A stretch of 64,000 nt of DNA, from positions 62,001-126,000 of the forward strand of contig JADFXU010000001.1 of assembly GCA_015233365.1 (NCBI GenBank). The letters run 5' to 3'. The notes beneath the pieces are model-generated. The model saw nothing but the letters and a program-made list of their open reading frames with translations. It was not told where the DNA came from and made no database searches. Positions 42,134 to 50,691 of the stretch are shown here, piece by piece. The position numbers and the translations under genes were made by a program. Source of the DNA: Nitrospirota bacterium. GTDB lineage: Bacteria > Nitrospirota > Thermodesulfovibrionia > Thermodesulfovibrionales > Dissulfurispiraceae. Each line of letters begins with the position of its first letter. Position 1 is the stretch's first letter.

Positions 42134-43170
42134 TATATCCCTCCAACAATCAGGCCGGCAAGAAAGTCCGAGGTCGGGACCCTTATGTCGTCCGGCACAC
42201 CTGGCCCGGTAGTAATAAATGAAAGCGGCCTGCTTGTAAGCATTGAAATGTTATAAAGGCCCCCGTAATGAGTGGCCATATCGAGTTTTGTAAATCCGAT
42301 TGAGTCGATCATATCGACATTGCATTTCTGCCAGGATTTAAGGGCCGAAGGCACACTCATCGATGAATCTATAAGGAAGCATTTTTTGACGGGGAACCCG
42401 GAAGGAAATATATCGTGTATATCCTCCAAAATATCACTGAATTGGGCCCCGGGGGTGTCGATGAGCAGCGCCCCCTTCTTCATCTCCTTATATAATATTT
42501 TCGGCAAATCACTTATTCTTTTCACGACCCTCAACGGGCATCTCAGTTGCTGCGAAAGCTCTTTCATGTTCGCAACAGAGCCGATCCTGTCGGCGTCCAG
42601 CGAAATAAGGTTAAAAGGCTTTCTTTTCGACGCAAAGAGATGAGCAACTTTTGAAAAAGTCGTGGTTTTGCCTACGCCGGGAGGTCCCAGAAATATCAGC
42701 CCGCTTTCTTCAGCAGGCAAAAGCCCCTGTACTTTGATATCACCCTTTATGCTGTTCTTCAGGCTGTCAAGTGTTTCCTGGGACCTTTCCAGCAAAATGA
42801 TTGCAAACTGGGTATCGACCCCCTGCCTTACAAGCAGGTTAAAAAGTCCCTTCTTGTCCTTTCCAATTCTGAGAGCAGGCACAATCGGCCGCAGGGTCTC
42901 TTTCAGATAGCAGACCTCTTCTCTGAGTCCTTTTATCTCCTTCAAAAGGTCCCCCATATCAGAAGAAGGGGCCGCTTCAGGAGCCTCAGGGGAAACACCG
43001 TCATTCTCATCCAGGGCAACGGTAACTTCCACGGCCTCTTTATTAAGCATTCCAAACGGACCGCTTTTTACCGATTTGCTGGACAATATTATTGCGTCCG
43101 AACCAAGTTCTCTTTTTACAGTCTCTAACGCCTCTTTAAAACTCCGCCCGACAAATTTCTTGATCCTCAT
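42133..43170 (-). CDS. flhF: FlhF, SRP-type GTPase for flagellar placement
   Basis: 345 aa. The N-terminal basic and variable region begins MRIKKFVGRSFKEALETVKR, followed by ELGSDAIILSSKSVK. The C-terminal NG domain has FLGPPGVGKTTTFSKVAHLF (P-loop), LISLDADRIGSV, LLIDTPGAQFSD (G3) and SIGFTKLDMATHYGGLYNIS (G4). FlhF recruits early basal-body components to the cell pole in polar flagellates. It lies between flhA and flhG. Confidence 0.96.
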   Translation of the reverse strand: MRIKKFVGRSFKEALETVKRELGSDAIILSSKSVKSGPFGMLNKEAVEVTVALDENDGVSPEAPEAAPSSDMGDLLKEIKGLREEVCYLKETLRPIVPALRIGKDKKGLFNLLVRQGVDTQFAIILLERSQETLDSLKNSIKGDIKVQGLLPAEESGLIFLGPPGVGKTTTFSKVAHLFASKRKPFNLISLDADRIGSVANMKELSQQLRCPLRVVKRISDLPKILYKEMKKGALLIDTPGAQFSDILEDIHDIFPSGFPVKKCFLIDSSMSVPSALKSWQKCNVDMIDSIGFTKLDMATHYGGLYNISMLTSRPLSFITTGPGVPDDIRVPTSDFLAGLIVGGI

Positions 43171-43180
43171 CGCACCCCCT

Positions 43181-45226
43181 TTATTCCATCTTCAGCGTGC
43201 CAATAGAATATACCTGTGTATTAGGCGTAATCTCTCCATGTGATATAATCATAATACTGCCCGAAATCCTTTCAGCGAGTTTCTTCAGAAATCTCCTGAT
43301 CGAGGGGGAACAAAGCACGACCGGCTGATAACCCTTGCGCACACCGTCCTCATAATTTCGTTTAAGGTTTTCGCTGATCTTGTCGGAGGTCGCCGGATCA
43401 AGAGCAAGATAAGAACCTTGCGGAGTGCTCTGGACAGCCTCAATTATCTGCCGCTCGACTTTCGGATCAACCAAAATAACCGATATCGAACCATCGGTCC
43501 CCTGCAATTGCTTTGTGATGCTCCGCGCGAGCGCCTGCCTGACATACTCGGTCAACACGTCAGGGTCCTTGGCGACCGCCGCATAATCCGAAAGTGTTTC
43601 AAGTATTGTTTGAAGGTCCCTTACGGAAATTCTTTCTCTCATGAGATTTTGGAGCACTTTCTGAACAGCGCTTAAGCTCAGCAGGCCGGGGACAAGGTCC
43701 TCCACCACTTTGGGCTGGGTCTTGGCAAGATTATCAAGGAGCTTCTGCACGTCCTGTTTGCCCAACAATTCATTAGAATAATTCTTGATTAATTCGGTGA
43801 GGTGCGTCGCAATGACCGAAGGGACATCAACGACCGTATAACCGGCGAGCTGCGCTTCCTCCATGACCCTTTCATCAATCCAGATCGCATTTAAGCCAAA
43901 AGCCGGGTCCTTTGCAGCTATGCCTTCAATCTTTGCCGTTTCCGTACCCGGTGCAATAGCAAGATACTTATTAAGCATTACCTCTGCCGAAGCAATCTCA
44001 ACTCCTTTTATGAGTATTGAGTAAGCGTGAGGTTTCAACGACAGGTTATCTTTTATATGGACCGGCGGAACGATGAAACCCATGTCCGTAACCATTTGTC
44101 TTCTGATTGCTTTTATCCTGTTCAAAAGAGGGCCGCCTTCCTCGACCAGCGGTATGAGCCCGTAGCCGATGTCCAGGGATAGCGGATCAATGGGCAGCAA
44201 TGATTCCAGTGTTTCAGGCGCTTTTGCCTCTTCGGCCGCAGGCGCCGCCGCCTCTTTCTTAGCCGGGGCTTGCTTATTCAGAAAATATGCCGCTGCCCCG
44301 GTAACAGTCGCCAGCATCAGAAACGGTATATGGGGCAACCCGGGAATCAGTCCGAAAAAGCCCAGTATCCCGGCTGTAGTGCCCAGCACTTTGGCGTTCG
44401 TAAAAAGCTGTTTGACAACGTCGCTGCCGAGATTGGCTTCAGAAGCGGCCCTTGTGACAATAATACCCGCAGCGGTTGAGGTCACCAGTGCGGGGATCTG
44501 CGCAACCAGCCCTTCTCCTATGGTCAGTATCGTGTAAGTTTGCGCGGCTTCAGCCATAGGCATGCCTTTCTGGACGACCCCTATGACAAACCCTCCAACA
44601 ATATTGATTGCCATGATAATGATGGCGGCAACTGCATCTCCCCTCACAAACTTGCTCGCACCGTCCATGGCCCCGTAGAAATCCGCCTCCCTGCTTATGT
44701 CCTGCCTTCTCTTCCGCGCTGTTTTATCATCTATGAGACCGGCGTTCAGGTCGGCATCTATACTCATTTGCTTGCCCGGCATCGCATCGAGAGTAAAGCG
44801 TGCGGAGACCTCTGCAATCCTGCCGGCGCCCTTAGTAATGACTATGAAGTTTATGATTATCAATATGAAGAAAATAACAAAGCCTACAACAAAATTACCG
44901 CCAACCACAAACGCCCCGAAAGCCTTGATGACCATTCCCGCAGCCTCGATCCCGGAATCGCCCCTTGTGAGGATAAGCCTCGTAGAGGCAATGTTCAAAG
45001 AGAGCCTCAGCAGCGTCGCTACAAGCAGAATAGAAGGGAAGACCGAAAAATCAAGGGGTCTCTCCGTATATGCCGCCACAAGCAGTACAACTATGGACAG
45101 TGTTATGCTGAACGTCAAAAAGAGGTCGAGCATAAGAGACGGCACGGGAATAATCATCAACCCGAGAACCAGAACAATGCCGACTGCCAGCATAATGTCG
45201 CTCTGTCTTAACAGTCTTTCAAACAT
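43181..45226 (-). CDS. flhA: FlhA, export-gate protein
   Basis: 681 aa, normal. About eight membrane helices in the first 320 residues; FHIPEP-type features include VPSLMLDLFLTFSITLSIVV, DFSVFPSILLVATLLRLSLN and ARFTLDAMPGKQMSIDADLN. The cytoplasmic C-terminal domain begins around residue 340 after an Ala/Lys/Glu linker; it contains VVDVPSVIATHLTELIKNYS and the conserved SVILVDPKVERQIIEAV. It forms the nonameric ring that uses proton motive force for export. Confidence 0.97.
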   Translation of the reverse strand: MFERLLRQSDIMLAVGIVLVLGLMIIPVPSLMLDLFLTFSITLSIVVLLVAAYTERPLDFSVFPSILLVATLLRLSLNIASTRLILTRGDSGIEAAGMVIKAFGAFVVGGNFVVGFVIFFILIIINFIVITKGAGRIAEVSARFTLDAMPGKQMSIDADLNAGLIDDKTARKRRQDISREADFYGAMDGASKFVRGDAVAAIIIMAINIVGGFVIGVVQKGMPMAEAAQTYTILTIGEGLVAQIPALVTSTAAGIIVTRAASEANLGSDVVKQLFTNAKVLGTTAGILGFFGLIPGLPHIPFLMLATVTGAAAYFLNKQAPAKKEAAAPAAEEAKAPETLESLLPIDPLSLDIGYGLIPLVEEGGPLLNRIKAIRRQMVTDMGFIVPPVHIKDNLSLKPHAYSILIKGVEIASAEVMLNKYLAIAPGTETAKIEGIAAKDPAFGLNAIWIDERVMEEAQLAGYTVVDVPSVIATHLTELIKNYSNELLGKQDVQKLLDNLAKTQPKVVEDLVPGLLSLSAVQKVLQNLMRERISVRDLQTILETLSDYAAVAKDPDVLTEYVRQALARSITKQLQGTDGSISVILVDPKVERQIIEAVQSTPQGSYLALDPATSDKISENLKRNYEDGVRKGYQPVVLCSPSIRRFLKKLAERISGSIMIISHGEITPNTQVYSIGTLKME

Positions 45227-45235
45227 AAAGCACGC

Positions 45236-46291
45236 TCATCCGACTTTCCCTTTTAGCTTATATACGTTTGCGAGTATTGCAGCCAATGCCTTATAAAAGA
45301 CCTCCGGAATTTCCTGGTTAATATCAAGCTTGTATAGAGACCTGGCGAGCAATTTATCTTCAAACACAGGCACTCCATGTGTTTTTGCTATCTCCTTTAT
45401 CTTCTCCGCGATGATGTTTGCCCCTTTGGCTGTTACAGCCGGGGCGCCCATGCTGGCCGAATCGTACTTAAGAGCAACGGCATAATGGGTAGGGTTGGTA
45501 ATCACTACATCAGCCTTTGGTACTTCCTGCATCATCCTTTTCCGTGCCATCTCTCTCTGCAGGCTCCTTATCCTTGCCTTGATCCTGGGATCGCCCTCCA
45601 TTTCCTTGTGTTCTTCTTTAACTTCCTGTTTCGTCATTCTCAGGTCGCGCAAGAATTTCCACCGCTGGTATGCGTAGTCTGCAACAGCAAAGATAGAGAG
45701 GACTATAACGGAAGTCAGAACAAGTTTTTTTACCTGCACATATGCAAATTGCGCAATACTCGAGATGTCCATGTCAATAAGAAGCGGAACAGTCACCGTC
45801 TCTTTTTTTAAAAGGTTATAGAGGACAAGGCCGAGGATCATTACTTTGAATATGCCTTTTGCCGCCTCAAAAAAAATATTAAGGCTGAAAAACTTCTTAA
45901 TCCCCTTGAGCGGGTTGATTCGGGAGATATCGGGCGTCATAGGCTGGGTTGTTATTAAAAAACCGGTTTGCAGAAAGCCCACAGTCATGACCGCTACGAG
46001 TAATGTCGCGAAGAATGGAGTCATCATGAACAAGGTTTTGATAGCATCGGTCCTGAATACTGTTACAAAAGAGGCATCAGTCAGCGAGACCTCAAAACCC
46101 CTTTTCAGCGCCATTTTCAAGTAGGAGGTAAGCATCGTGAACATAAAACCTCCGAAAGAAAGATACAAAAATACCACCCAGACCGGCATGATGCCGACAA
46201 TCTCCCGGCTTTGGGGAATTTGGCCCTGTTCACGCGCCTTTTCACGTCTTCGGCCCGTCGCCTGTTCTGTTTTTTCCTGCTCTTCAGCCAT
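45236..46291 (-). CDS. flhB: FlhB, export specificity switch
   Basis: 351 aa. Four membrane helices, then a cytoplasmic domain with the autocleavage motif VVITNPTHYAVALKYD (Asn-Pro-Thr-His at about residues 264-267). N-terminus AEEQEKTEQATGRRREKARE and QGQIPQSREI are typical. Cleavage changes substrate class from rod/hook to filament after FliK signals hook completion. 21 bp from fliR. Confidence 0.97.
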   Translation of the reverse strand: MAEEQEKTEQATGRRREKAREQGQIPQSREIVGIMPVWVVFLYLSFGGFMFTMLTSYLKMALKRGFEVSLTDASFVTVFRTDAIKTLFMMTPFFATLLVAVMTVGFLQTGFLITTQPMTPDISRINPLKGIKKFFSLNIFFEAAKGIFKVMILGLVLYNLLKKETVTVPLLIDMDISSIAQFAYVQVKKLVLTSVIVLSIFAVADYAYQRWKFLRDLRMTKQEVKEEHKEMEGDPRIKARIRSLQREMARKRMMQEVPKADVVITNPTHYAVALKYDSASMGAPAVTAKGANIIAEKIKEIAKTHGVPVFEDKLLARSLYKLDINQEIPEVFYKALAAILANVYKLKGKVG

Positions 46292-46311
46292 ATACTACCT
46301 CGTCGCCATTT

Positions 46312-47049
46312 TCATCTTGTTATAACCATTATGGTGTCTTTAACGTTTATGAATGCTTTTGAAATAACCATAATACTCACCGGAATTGACAAAATAATGA
46401 ATATAATGCCCAGAGTTATGAGCAAAGGGAAACTTATGAAAAAAATGTTGGCTTGCGGAATAGTTTTTGAAAGAAATCCCATCCCCAGATTTACCAGCAA
46501 CTGCACCATCAACACCGGCGCCGCTATTTTAAATGCAATAGGGAAAAAAAACGCATTAAGTTTCATAACAGAACTGAACACGCCGGTATAGTGCAGGCTG
46601 GTGATATCGAAACTGCGCACTATACCCTCAATAAGATAAAAATGCACGTCGAACACAAAGAACAACACCATAGACAGCATTGTGTAAAATAGACTTAACG
46701 GGCTCAGCGTCTCGCCGAACGCCGGATTGAAGACTGCTGCCATTGTCAAACCCATGGCCAGGCTTATCCATTGGGCGGACATCTCAATAGCGCCAAGGAT
46801 TATTCGTGTGGTCAATCCCATGGCGGAGCCCACAAAAAAAGCCTCGAAAAGCGCCCTTGCCGGATCAGAGAAATCAACCTTGACTATAGGAAGGAGCATC
46901 AGCGTAAGGGCTATGGAAAGGGCCGCCCTTATCATTACAGGTGTTTGCCGCGCTCCGATAAAGGGGATAAAAGACAGCATTACCGCTATCCTGATGAATA
47001 TGGGAATGAATTTATCCGCATAAATATTTATTAAGTTATATATTTCCAT
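46312..47049 (-). CDS. fliR: FliR, export-gate membrane protein
   Basis: 245 aa with about six hydrophobic segments. FIRIAVMLSFIPFIGARQTP, VMIRAALSIALTLMLLP, ALFEAFFVGSAMGLTTRIIL and QLLVNLGMGFLSKTIPQANI, FFISFPLLITLGIIFI follow the FliR pattern. It assembles with FliP and FliQ into the export pore. It lies between fliQ and flhB in the conserved order. Confidence 0.94.
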   Translation of the reverse strand: MEIYNLINIYADKFIPIFIRIAVMLSFIPFIGARQTPVMIRAALSIALTLMLLPIVKVDFSDPARALFEAFFVGSAMGLTTRIILGAIEMSAQWISLAMGLTMAAVFNPAFGETLSPLSLFYTMLSMVLFFVFDVHFYLIEGIVRSFDITSLHYTGVFSSVMKLNAFFFPIAFKIAAPVLMVQLLVNLGMGFLSKTIPQANIFFISFPLLITLGIIFIILSIPVSIMVISKAFINVKDTIMVITR

Positions 47050-47081
47050 ATTGCTTGCCTATACCTTTGCCTTTACCTGTT

Positions 47082-47351
47082 TCATTTCACATATAACGGA
47101 AGATTTTCGAAAATGCTTCTTGTAAAACCGAGCATTACCTTTACCATCCAGGGCAGCGCAACAAGCAACGTGATAAAGACCGCAATGATTTTTGGAACAA
47201 AGGTTATAGTCATCTCCTGGATTTGTGTAATCGACTGAAAAATGCTTATCATCAATCCGATGATAAGACTTACCAATAACACGGGACCGCCTACAAGCAA
47301 AATAGTTTCAAATGCCTGTCTCGAAACCTGGGTTAACAGTTCAATGGTCAT
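47082..47351 (-). CDS. fliQ: FliQ, export-gate membrane protein
   Basis: About 89 aa, two membrane helices: LLVGGPVLLVSLIIGLMISI followed by FQSITQIQEMTITFVPKI, then IAVFITLLVALPWMVKVMLG. The ATG at 47351 (MTIELLTQV) has AAGGGG about 6 nt upstream; an open frame to 47390 overlaps fliP. Overlap with fliP is 4 bp (ATGA). Confidence 0.95.
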   Translation of the reverse strand: MTIELLTQVSRQAFETILLVGGPVLLVSLIIGLMISIFQSITQIQEMTITFVPKIIAVFITLLVALPWMVKVMLGFTRSIFENLPLYVK

Positions 47352-48142
47352 CTGAACCCCTTTATAAGAGAGCCGATCAGCAGCTCCCATCCATCGACCA
47401 TTACAAACAGCAGCAATTTAAAGGGCATGGAAACCATAACAGGAGGCAGCATCATCATACCCATTGAGAGCAATACGCTCGCAACAACCATATCGATAAC
47501 AAGAAACGGAAGGTAAATAAGAAACCCGATCTCGAACGCCCTTTTGACCTCACCTATGGCAAAGGCAGGAATAACCACCCGCATAGACAAATCCATCGGT
47601 TTTGCAGGTCTTTCAGATTTGGACATCTTCAGAAAAAAAGCAAGTTCTTTCTCCTGGGTTTGCCTCAGCATAAACTCCTTCAGGGGAATCCCTGCCCTGT
47701 CAAGCGCCTCTGCCGCACCTATTTCCTTTTTGGAATACGGTTGATAAGCTTCCGCGTAAATCCTGTCTATAACAGGCGACATGATAAAAAAAGTAATGAA
47801 CAGGGCCAATCCCAGGAGAACTTGCGTAGGCGGTACAGTAGGAGTTCCAAGTGCCTGTCTCAGGAATGAAAGCACTATAACGATCCGTGTAAATGAGGTG
47901 ACCATGACAAAAATTGCAGGCAATATGGACAACAGTGTCAGAAACAACAGCAATTCAAGCGGAGTCGACAATCCGAAAAGTCCTCCGCCGGCAGCAGGAG
48001 CAGGTGCGGCGGGTGCGGCGAATACAAGAGAAGGTAACACTAGGGAAGAGACTAAAGGTAAAAGGTAAAGGGCAAACGACAAACAGCCACAGACCATGTT
48101 TTGACTTTGATTTTCTTTTTCATGATTTTTACCTTTAACCAT
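47348..48142 (-). CDS. fliP: FliP, export-gate membrane protein; start region made of heptamer words
   Basis: About 264 aa. Mature part: SILPAIFVMVTSFTRIVIVL, SFLRQALGTPTVPPTQVLLG, LALFITFFIMSPVIDRIYAE and the C-terminal VIPAFAIGEVKRAFEIGFLI, YLPFLVIDMVVASVLLSMGM. The signal sequence LSFALYLLPLVSSLVLPSLV ends near VFAAP. The start is uncertain. The ATG at 48142 is in frame after AAAGGT words; the open frame extends to 48184, inside fliO. A better-looking start (ATG at 48121-48123, MKKKIKVKTWSVAV, AAAGG 8 nt upstream) is out of frame. One extra TACCTTT unit would join it to FliP. Confidence 0.93.
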   Translation of the reverse strand: MVKGKNHEKENQSQNMVCGCLSFALYLLPLVSSLVLPSLVFAAPAAPAPAAGGGLFGLSTPLELLLFLTLLSILPAIFVMVTSFTRIVIVLSFLRQALGTPTVPPTQVLLGLALFITFFIMSPVIDRIYAEAYQPYSKKEIGAAEALDRAGIPLKEFMLRQTQEKELAFFLKMSKSERPAKPMDLSMRVVIPAFAIGEVKRAFEIGFLIYLPFLVIDMVVASVLLSMGMMMLPPVMVSMPFKLLLFVMVDGWELLIGSLIKGFR

Positions 48143-48164
48143 TGACCTTTTACCTTTTACTTTT
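48051..48164. repeat. Inverted heptamer array at the fliP start and signal peptide
   Basis: On the minus strand, a purine arm (48127-48164) of AAAGGTA-type words covers the 3' end of fliO and the fliP start. The pyrimidine arm (48051-48073: TACCTTT, TACCTTT) encodes the hydrophobic core. aaaggtaaaaggt is perfectly complementary between arms over 13 nt, and both arms are of the GGTA subtype rather than GGCA. Confidence 0.75.
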
Positions 48165-48507
48165 CTCTTTTTGTCCTGAGCCATTTAAGTTTCATCTTTT
48201 GATTATCGTCTTCTGTCTTTGACCCTTCGCCTCCGCCGGGGGCGGAAGCCTTCCGCCATTCTTCTATCTCAGCCGGATTCAGTTTGCCCAGAAGCGAGAT
48301 GCCTTCATCGGCGATTCCGACTGCCATGTAATTATTTAGAATCTTGATAACAGCTATGCCTCTTTTGGGTCCGAACGACTGATAGTGAAGCATCTCTATC
48401 ATCCCCTTTTTAGGCAGCATCTTTTGCTTGAAGAACCTGAGCATCAGATATACCGCAGCAAGGGTGACAAGCAAAGCTGCAAAAACTTTAACAAGCTCCA
48501 AACCCAT
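48157..48507 (-). CDS. fliO: FliO, export apparatus assembly protein
   Basis: 116 aa. One N-terminal membrane helix (LVKVFAALLVTLAAVYLMLR) then a small cytoplasmic domain with KRGIAVIKILNNYMAVGIAD and EGISLLGKL. FliO helps FliP ring assembly. Conservation is low; the call rests on the pattern and its place between fliN and fliP. Its last codons are purine heptamer words shared with the fliP leader. Confidence 0.85.
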   Translation of the reverse strand: MGLELVKVFAALLVTLAAVYLMLRFFKQKMLPKKGMIEMLHYQSFGPKRGIAVIKILNNYMAVGIADEGISLLGKLNPAEIEEWRKASAPGGGEGSKTEDDNQKMKLKWLRTKREK

Positions 48508-48837
48508 TTATCTCAGCTGCCTCACCCGCTCGGTCGGGCTTACGATGTCCGTCAGTCTGATACCGAATTTTTCATTCACCACGACCACCTCTCCCCTGCC
48601 GATAAGCCTTTGATTTACGTAGACCTCCATAGGCTCGCCGGCCAGCTTATCGAGGGCAATGACTGATCCCTGGCCAAGCTGCAACAGTTCCTGGATAAGG
48701 ATCTTAGTGCTCCCGATAACTACCATCAGTTCAAGCGGTACATCAAGAATGAAATTAATGTCCCGTTGGGTGGGTTGAGACGGCTGGGCATCTCCCTGAA
48801 ACTCCTGTACCTCAAGATTCTTGATATCTTCCGCCAT
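48508..48837 (-). CDS. fliN: FliN, C-ring switch protein
   Basis: 109 aa. SpoA-type domain: INFILDVPLELMVVIGSTKI, LIQELLQLGQGSVIALDKLA, GEPMEVYVNQRLIGRGEVVV and VNEKFGIRLTDIVSPTERVR. It forms the lower C-ring with FliM. AAGGAG precedes the ATG; the stop abuts the fliO start. Confidence 0.96.
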   Translation of the reverse strand: MAEDIKNLEVQEFQGDAQPSQPTQRDINFILDVPLELMVVIGSTKILIQELLQLGQGSVIALDKLAGEPMEVYVNQRLIGRGEVVVVNEKFGIRLTDIVSPTERVRQLR

Positions 48838-48916
48838 TAATTTCTCCTTCCTGCTCTAACGCTCAACCAACAGCAGCTGCCTTAGGCACGCTGTTCGCTG
48901 AACGCACGACGCGTTT

Positions 48917-49894
48917 TTATTGTTTTCCATCCTGCATTACCTTTGTGATTTTTACGGCCCTGTATCCCTTCAGGACACCGAATTTGGCCTTAAACTTGTC
49001 GCTCCCCTCGACCATTACACCGAGGTCATCATCAATATTGCTGTTAAGGACAAGCACATCATCTTCTTTCAGCCCAAGAACCTCCTCTACAGTGAGCACA
49101 GTCCTCCCCAGCACTCCGGTCAAAGTGACCGGTATCTCCTTAAGCCTCTCTTTCAATCGCTCAAGCCACTTGATGTCCAGTTCATCCCTGTCTGCGGAAA
49201 AAGCGCTGTATAACTTCTCCTTGATCGGCTCGACCGATCCATAAGGCATACAGAGAAAAGCCTTACATTGTTTACCTTCGACCTCAAGGACAAATTCCAC
49301 CTTAATAACAACGTCCACGGGGGTAACGATAGTAACAAACTGCGGGTTCATTTCCGAACGTACGTAGACAGGTTTTATAGGGTAAACAGGTTTCCATGCC
49401 TCTTCCATGTCATCAAAAAAAATCAATACTACCTTATGTATGATTTTCTGTTCTATAGGAGTAAACTCCCTGCCCTCCGGTTTAAAGTAACCTTTCCCGG
49501 TGCCGCCGAAAATGAATTCGATAAGACTGAATATCATGGACGCGTCGAACACGAGGAGTCCAAAGCCCCGGAGAGGCTCCATTTTGAAAATGTTTATGCT
49601 GGAAGGAAAAGGGACACCTCTCATAAAATCATAGAACTTGGTAATAGTTACATTGACGTTGGTAACATCAACCATATGCCTGATTGCAGCTGACAACGAA
49701 AGGCGGAAGTTGCGGGCGAGCCTCTCATTGGCGATATCGAGGGAAGGCATCCTTCCCCTGACGATTTTCTCCTGGCCGGTAAAATCATATGCCTTTACGC
49801 CGGAAGTGTCCTCCAGCTTCTCTGTTTCTATTTCTCCTTCAGCAATGCCCTTTAACAGGGCATCAACTTCATCCTGCGAAAGAATATCTTCCAT
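48917..49894 (-). CDS. fliM: FliM, C-ring switch protein
   Basis: 325 aa. The N-terminal CheY-P binding peptide is ILSQDEVDALLKGIAEG. The middle CheC-like domain contains LIEFIFGGTGKGYFKPEGRE and FTPIEQKIIHKVVLIFFDD, and the C-terminal SpoA domain is KEIPVTLTGVLGRTVLTVEE. It switches rotation upon CheY-P binding. It lies between fliL and fliN; a 79-bp gap precedes fliN. Confidence 0.97.
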   Translation of the reverse strand: MEDILSQDEVDALLKGIAEGEIETEKLEDTSGVKAYDFTGQEKIVRGRMPSLDIANERLARNFRLSLSAAIRHMVDVTNVNVTITKFYDFMRGVPFPSSINIFKMEPLRGFGLLVFDASMIFSLIEFIFGGTGKGYFKPEGREFTPIEQKIIHKVVLIFFDDMEEAWKPVYPIKPVYVRSEMNPQFVTIVTPVDVVIKVEFVLEVEGKQCKAFLCMPYGSVEPIKEKLYSAFSADRDELDIKWLERLKERLKEIPVTLTGVLGRTVLTVEEVLGLKEDDVLVLNSNIDDDLGVMVEGSDKFKAKFGVLKGYRAVKITKVMQDGKQ

Positions 49895-49912
49895 TAACCC
49901 CTCGACTCGTCT

Positions 49913-50410
49913 TTATTGCATCACAAATTCTGTGAGATAAACATTTTTAACGGTGTTATTACCAAGAATCTGGTTTGCCATCATATTAATTTCATCTTTA
50001 AGCTGCAGCTTCCCTTCAGGCGACATCAGGGTGTCGGAAGTCTTGCTCGTCAACAGGTTTATGACCGCGTCTCTTAGCTGAGGCGTTTTTGTCTTGGCGC
50101 TTTCCATGGCGGCCTGGCTCGAAAGCTCCAATTGCATCGAAACCTTGAGAAACTTGTTTGCGCCCTGGTCGCTAAGATTGACTACGAAAGGGTCGAGCGA
50201 GAACATTGCGGCCTCTTCCTTTGCAGTTGCTTCTCCTTTCTTTGGCCCTTTGTCACCGCCTGATTTCGTGAGGAAGAAAAATGCACCGCCACCGCCCAGC
50301 AGAACAGCAACCGCGACTACGATAATCAAAATAAGCCCCTTACCCCGCTTCTTTTTTGATTTTACAATTTCTTCTTCTGATTGTTCTTCTTTTTCCTCTT
50401 CCATGTACAA
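49913..50410 (-). CDS. fliL: FliL, stator-associated basal-body protein
   Basis: 165 aa. A charged cytoplasmic N-terminus, one membrane helix (GLILIIVVAVAVLLGGGGAF), then a periplasmic domain with MFSLDPFVVNLSDQGANKFL, KVSMQLELSSQAAMESAKTK and the C-terminal VKNVYLTEFVMQ. First gene of a twelve-gene operon to fliA, with a sigma-54 promoter about 90 bp upstream. Confidence 0.94.
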   Translation of the reverse strand: MYMEEEKEEQSEEEIVKSKKKRGKGLILIIVVAVAVLLGGGGAFFFLTKSGGDKGPKKGEATAKEEAAMFSLDPFVVNLSDQGANKFLKVSMQLELSSQAAMESAKTKTPQLRDAVINLLTSKTSDTLMSPEGKLQLKDEINMMANQILGNNTVKNVYLTEFVMQ

Positions 50411-50498
50411 ACCTCCGTTATACCGTTCATCGAGTTATAGCGTAAGTGTTAAAGGCTTTCTTTTATATATCCATACACACAAGGTCGTATGCTTTAAT

Positions 50499-50514
50499 AG
50501 CATGGATTGTGCCA
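50499..50514 (-). promoter_or_regulatory. Sigma-54 (RpoN) promoter of fliL-fliM-...-fliA
   Basis: TGGCACAATCCATGCT against TGGCAYRNNNNTTGCW: one mismatch, in the first T of TTGCW. It lies downstream of the strong terminator at 50559-50602, as expected for a new transcription unit. Confidence 0.75.
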
Positions 50515-50558
50515 GGATATAACTATCTGATTTTAAACAATACTTAATGAGTACGGTC

Positions 50559-50602
50559 AAAAAAATGACGGTTGGGAAGCTATTACTGGCTTCCCAACCG
50601 TC
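50559..50602 (-). terminator. Strong intrinsic terminator after the fliK-flgD-flgE-flgE operon
   Basis: A perfect 14-bp stem (50589-50602 with 50567-50580), 8-nt loop, then a T7 run on the minus strand. It separates the hook operon from fliL. Confidence 0.9.
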
Positions 50603-50691
50603 AATCAACTTTCGCGATTAGCATCTAGTCAAGAGCCAGAAGCTTAATGTTTTTAGCTCCCGGCTCCCGATTCTCAGTTCTCAGCTATTTT

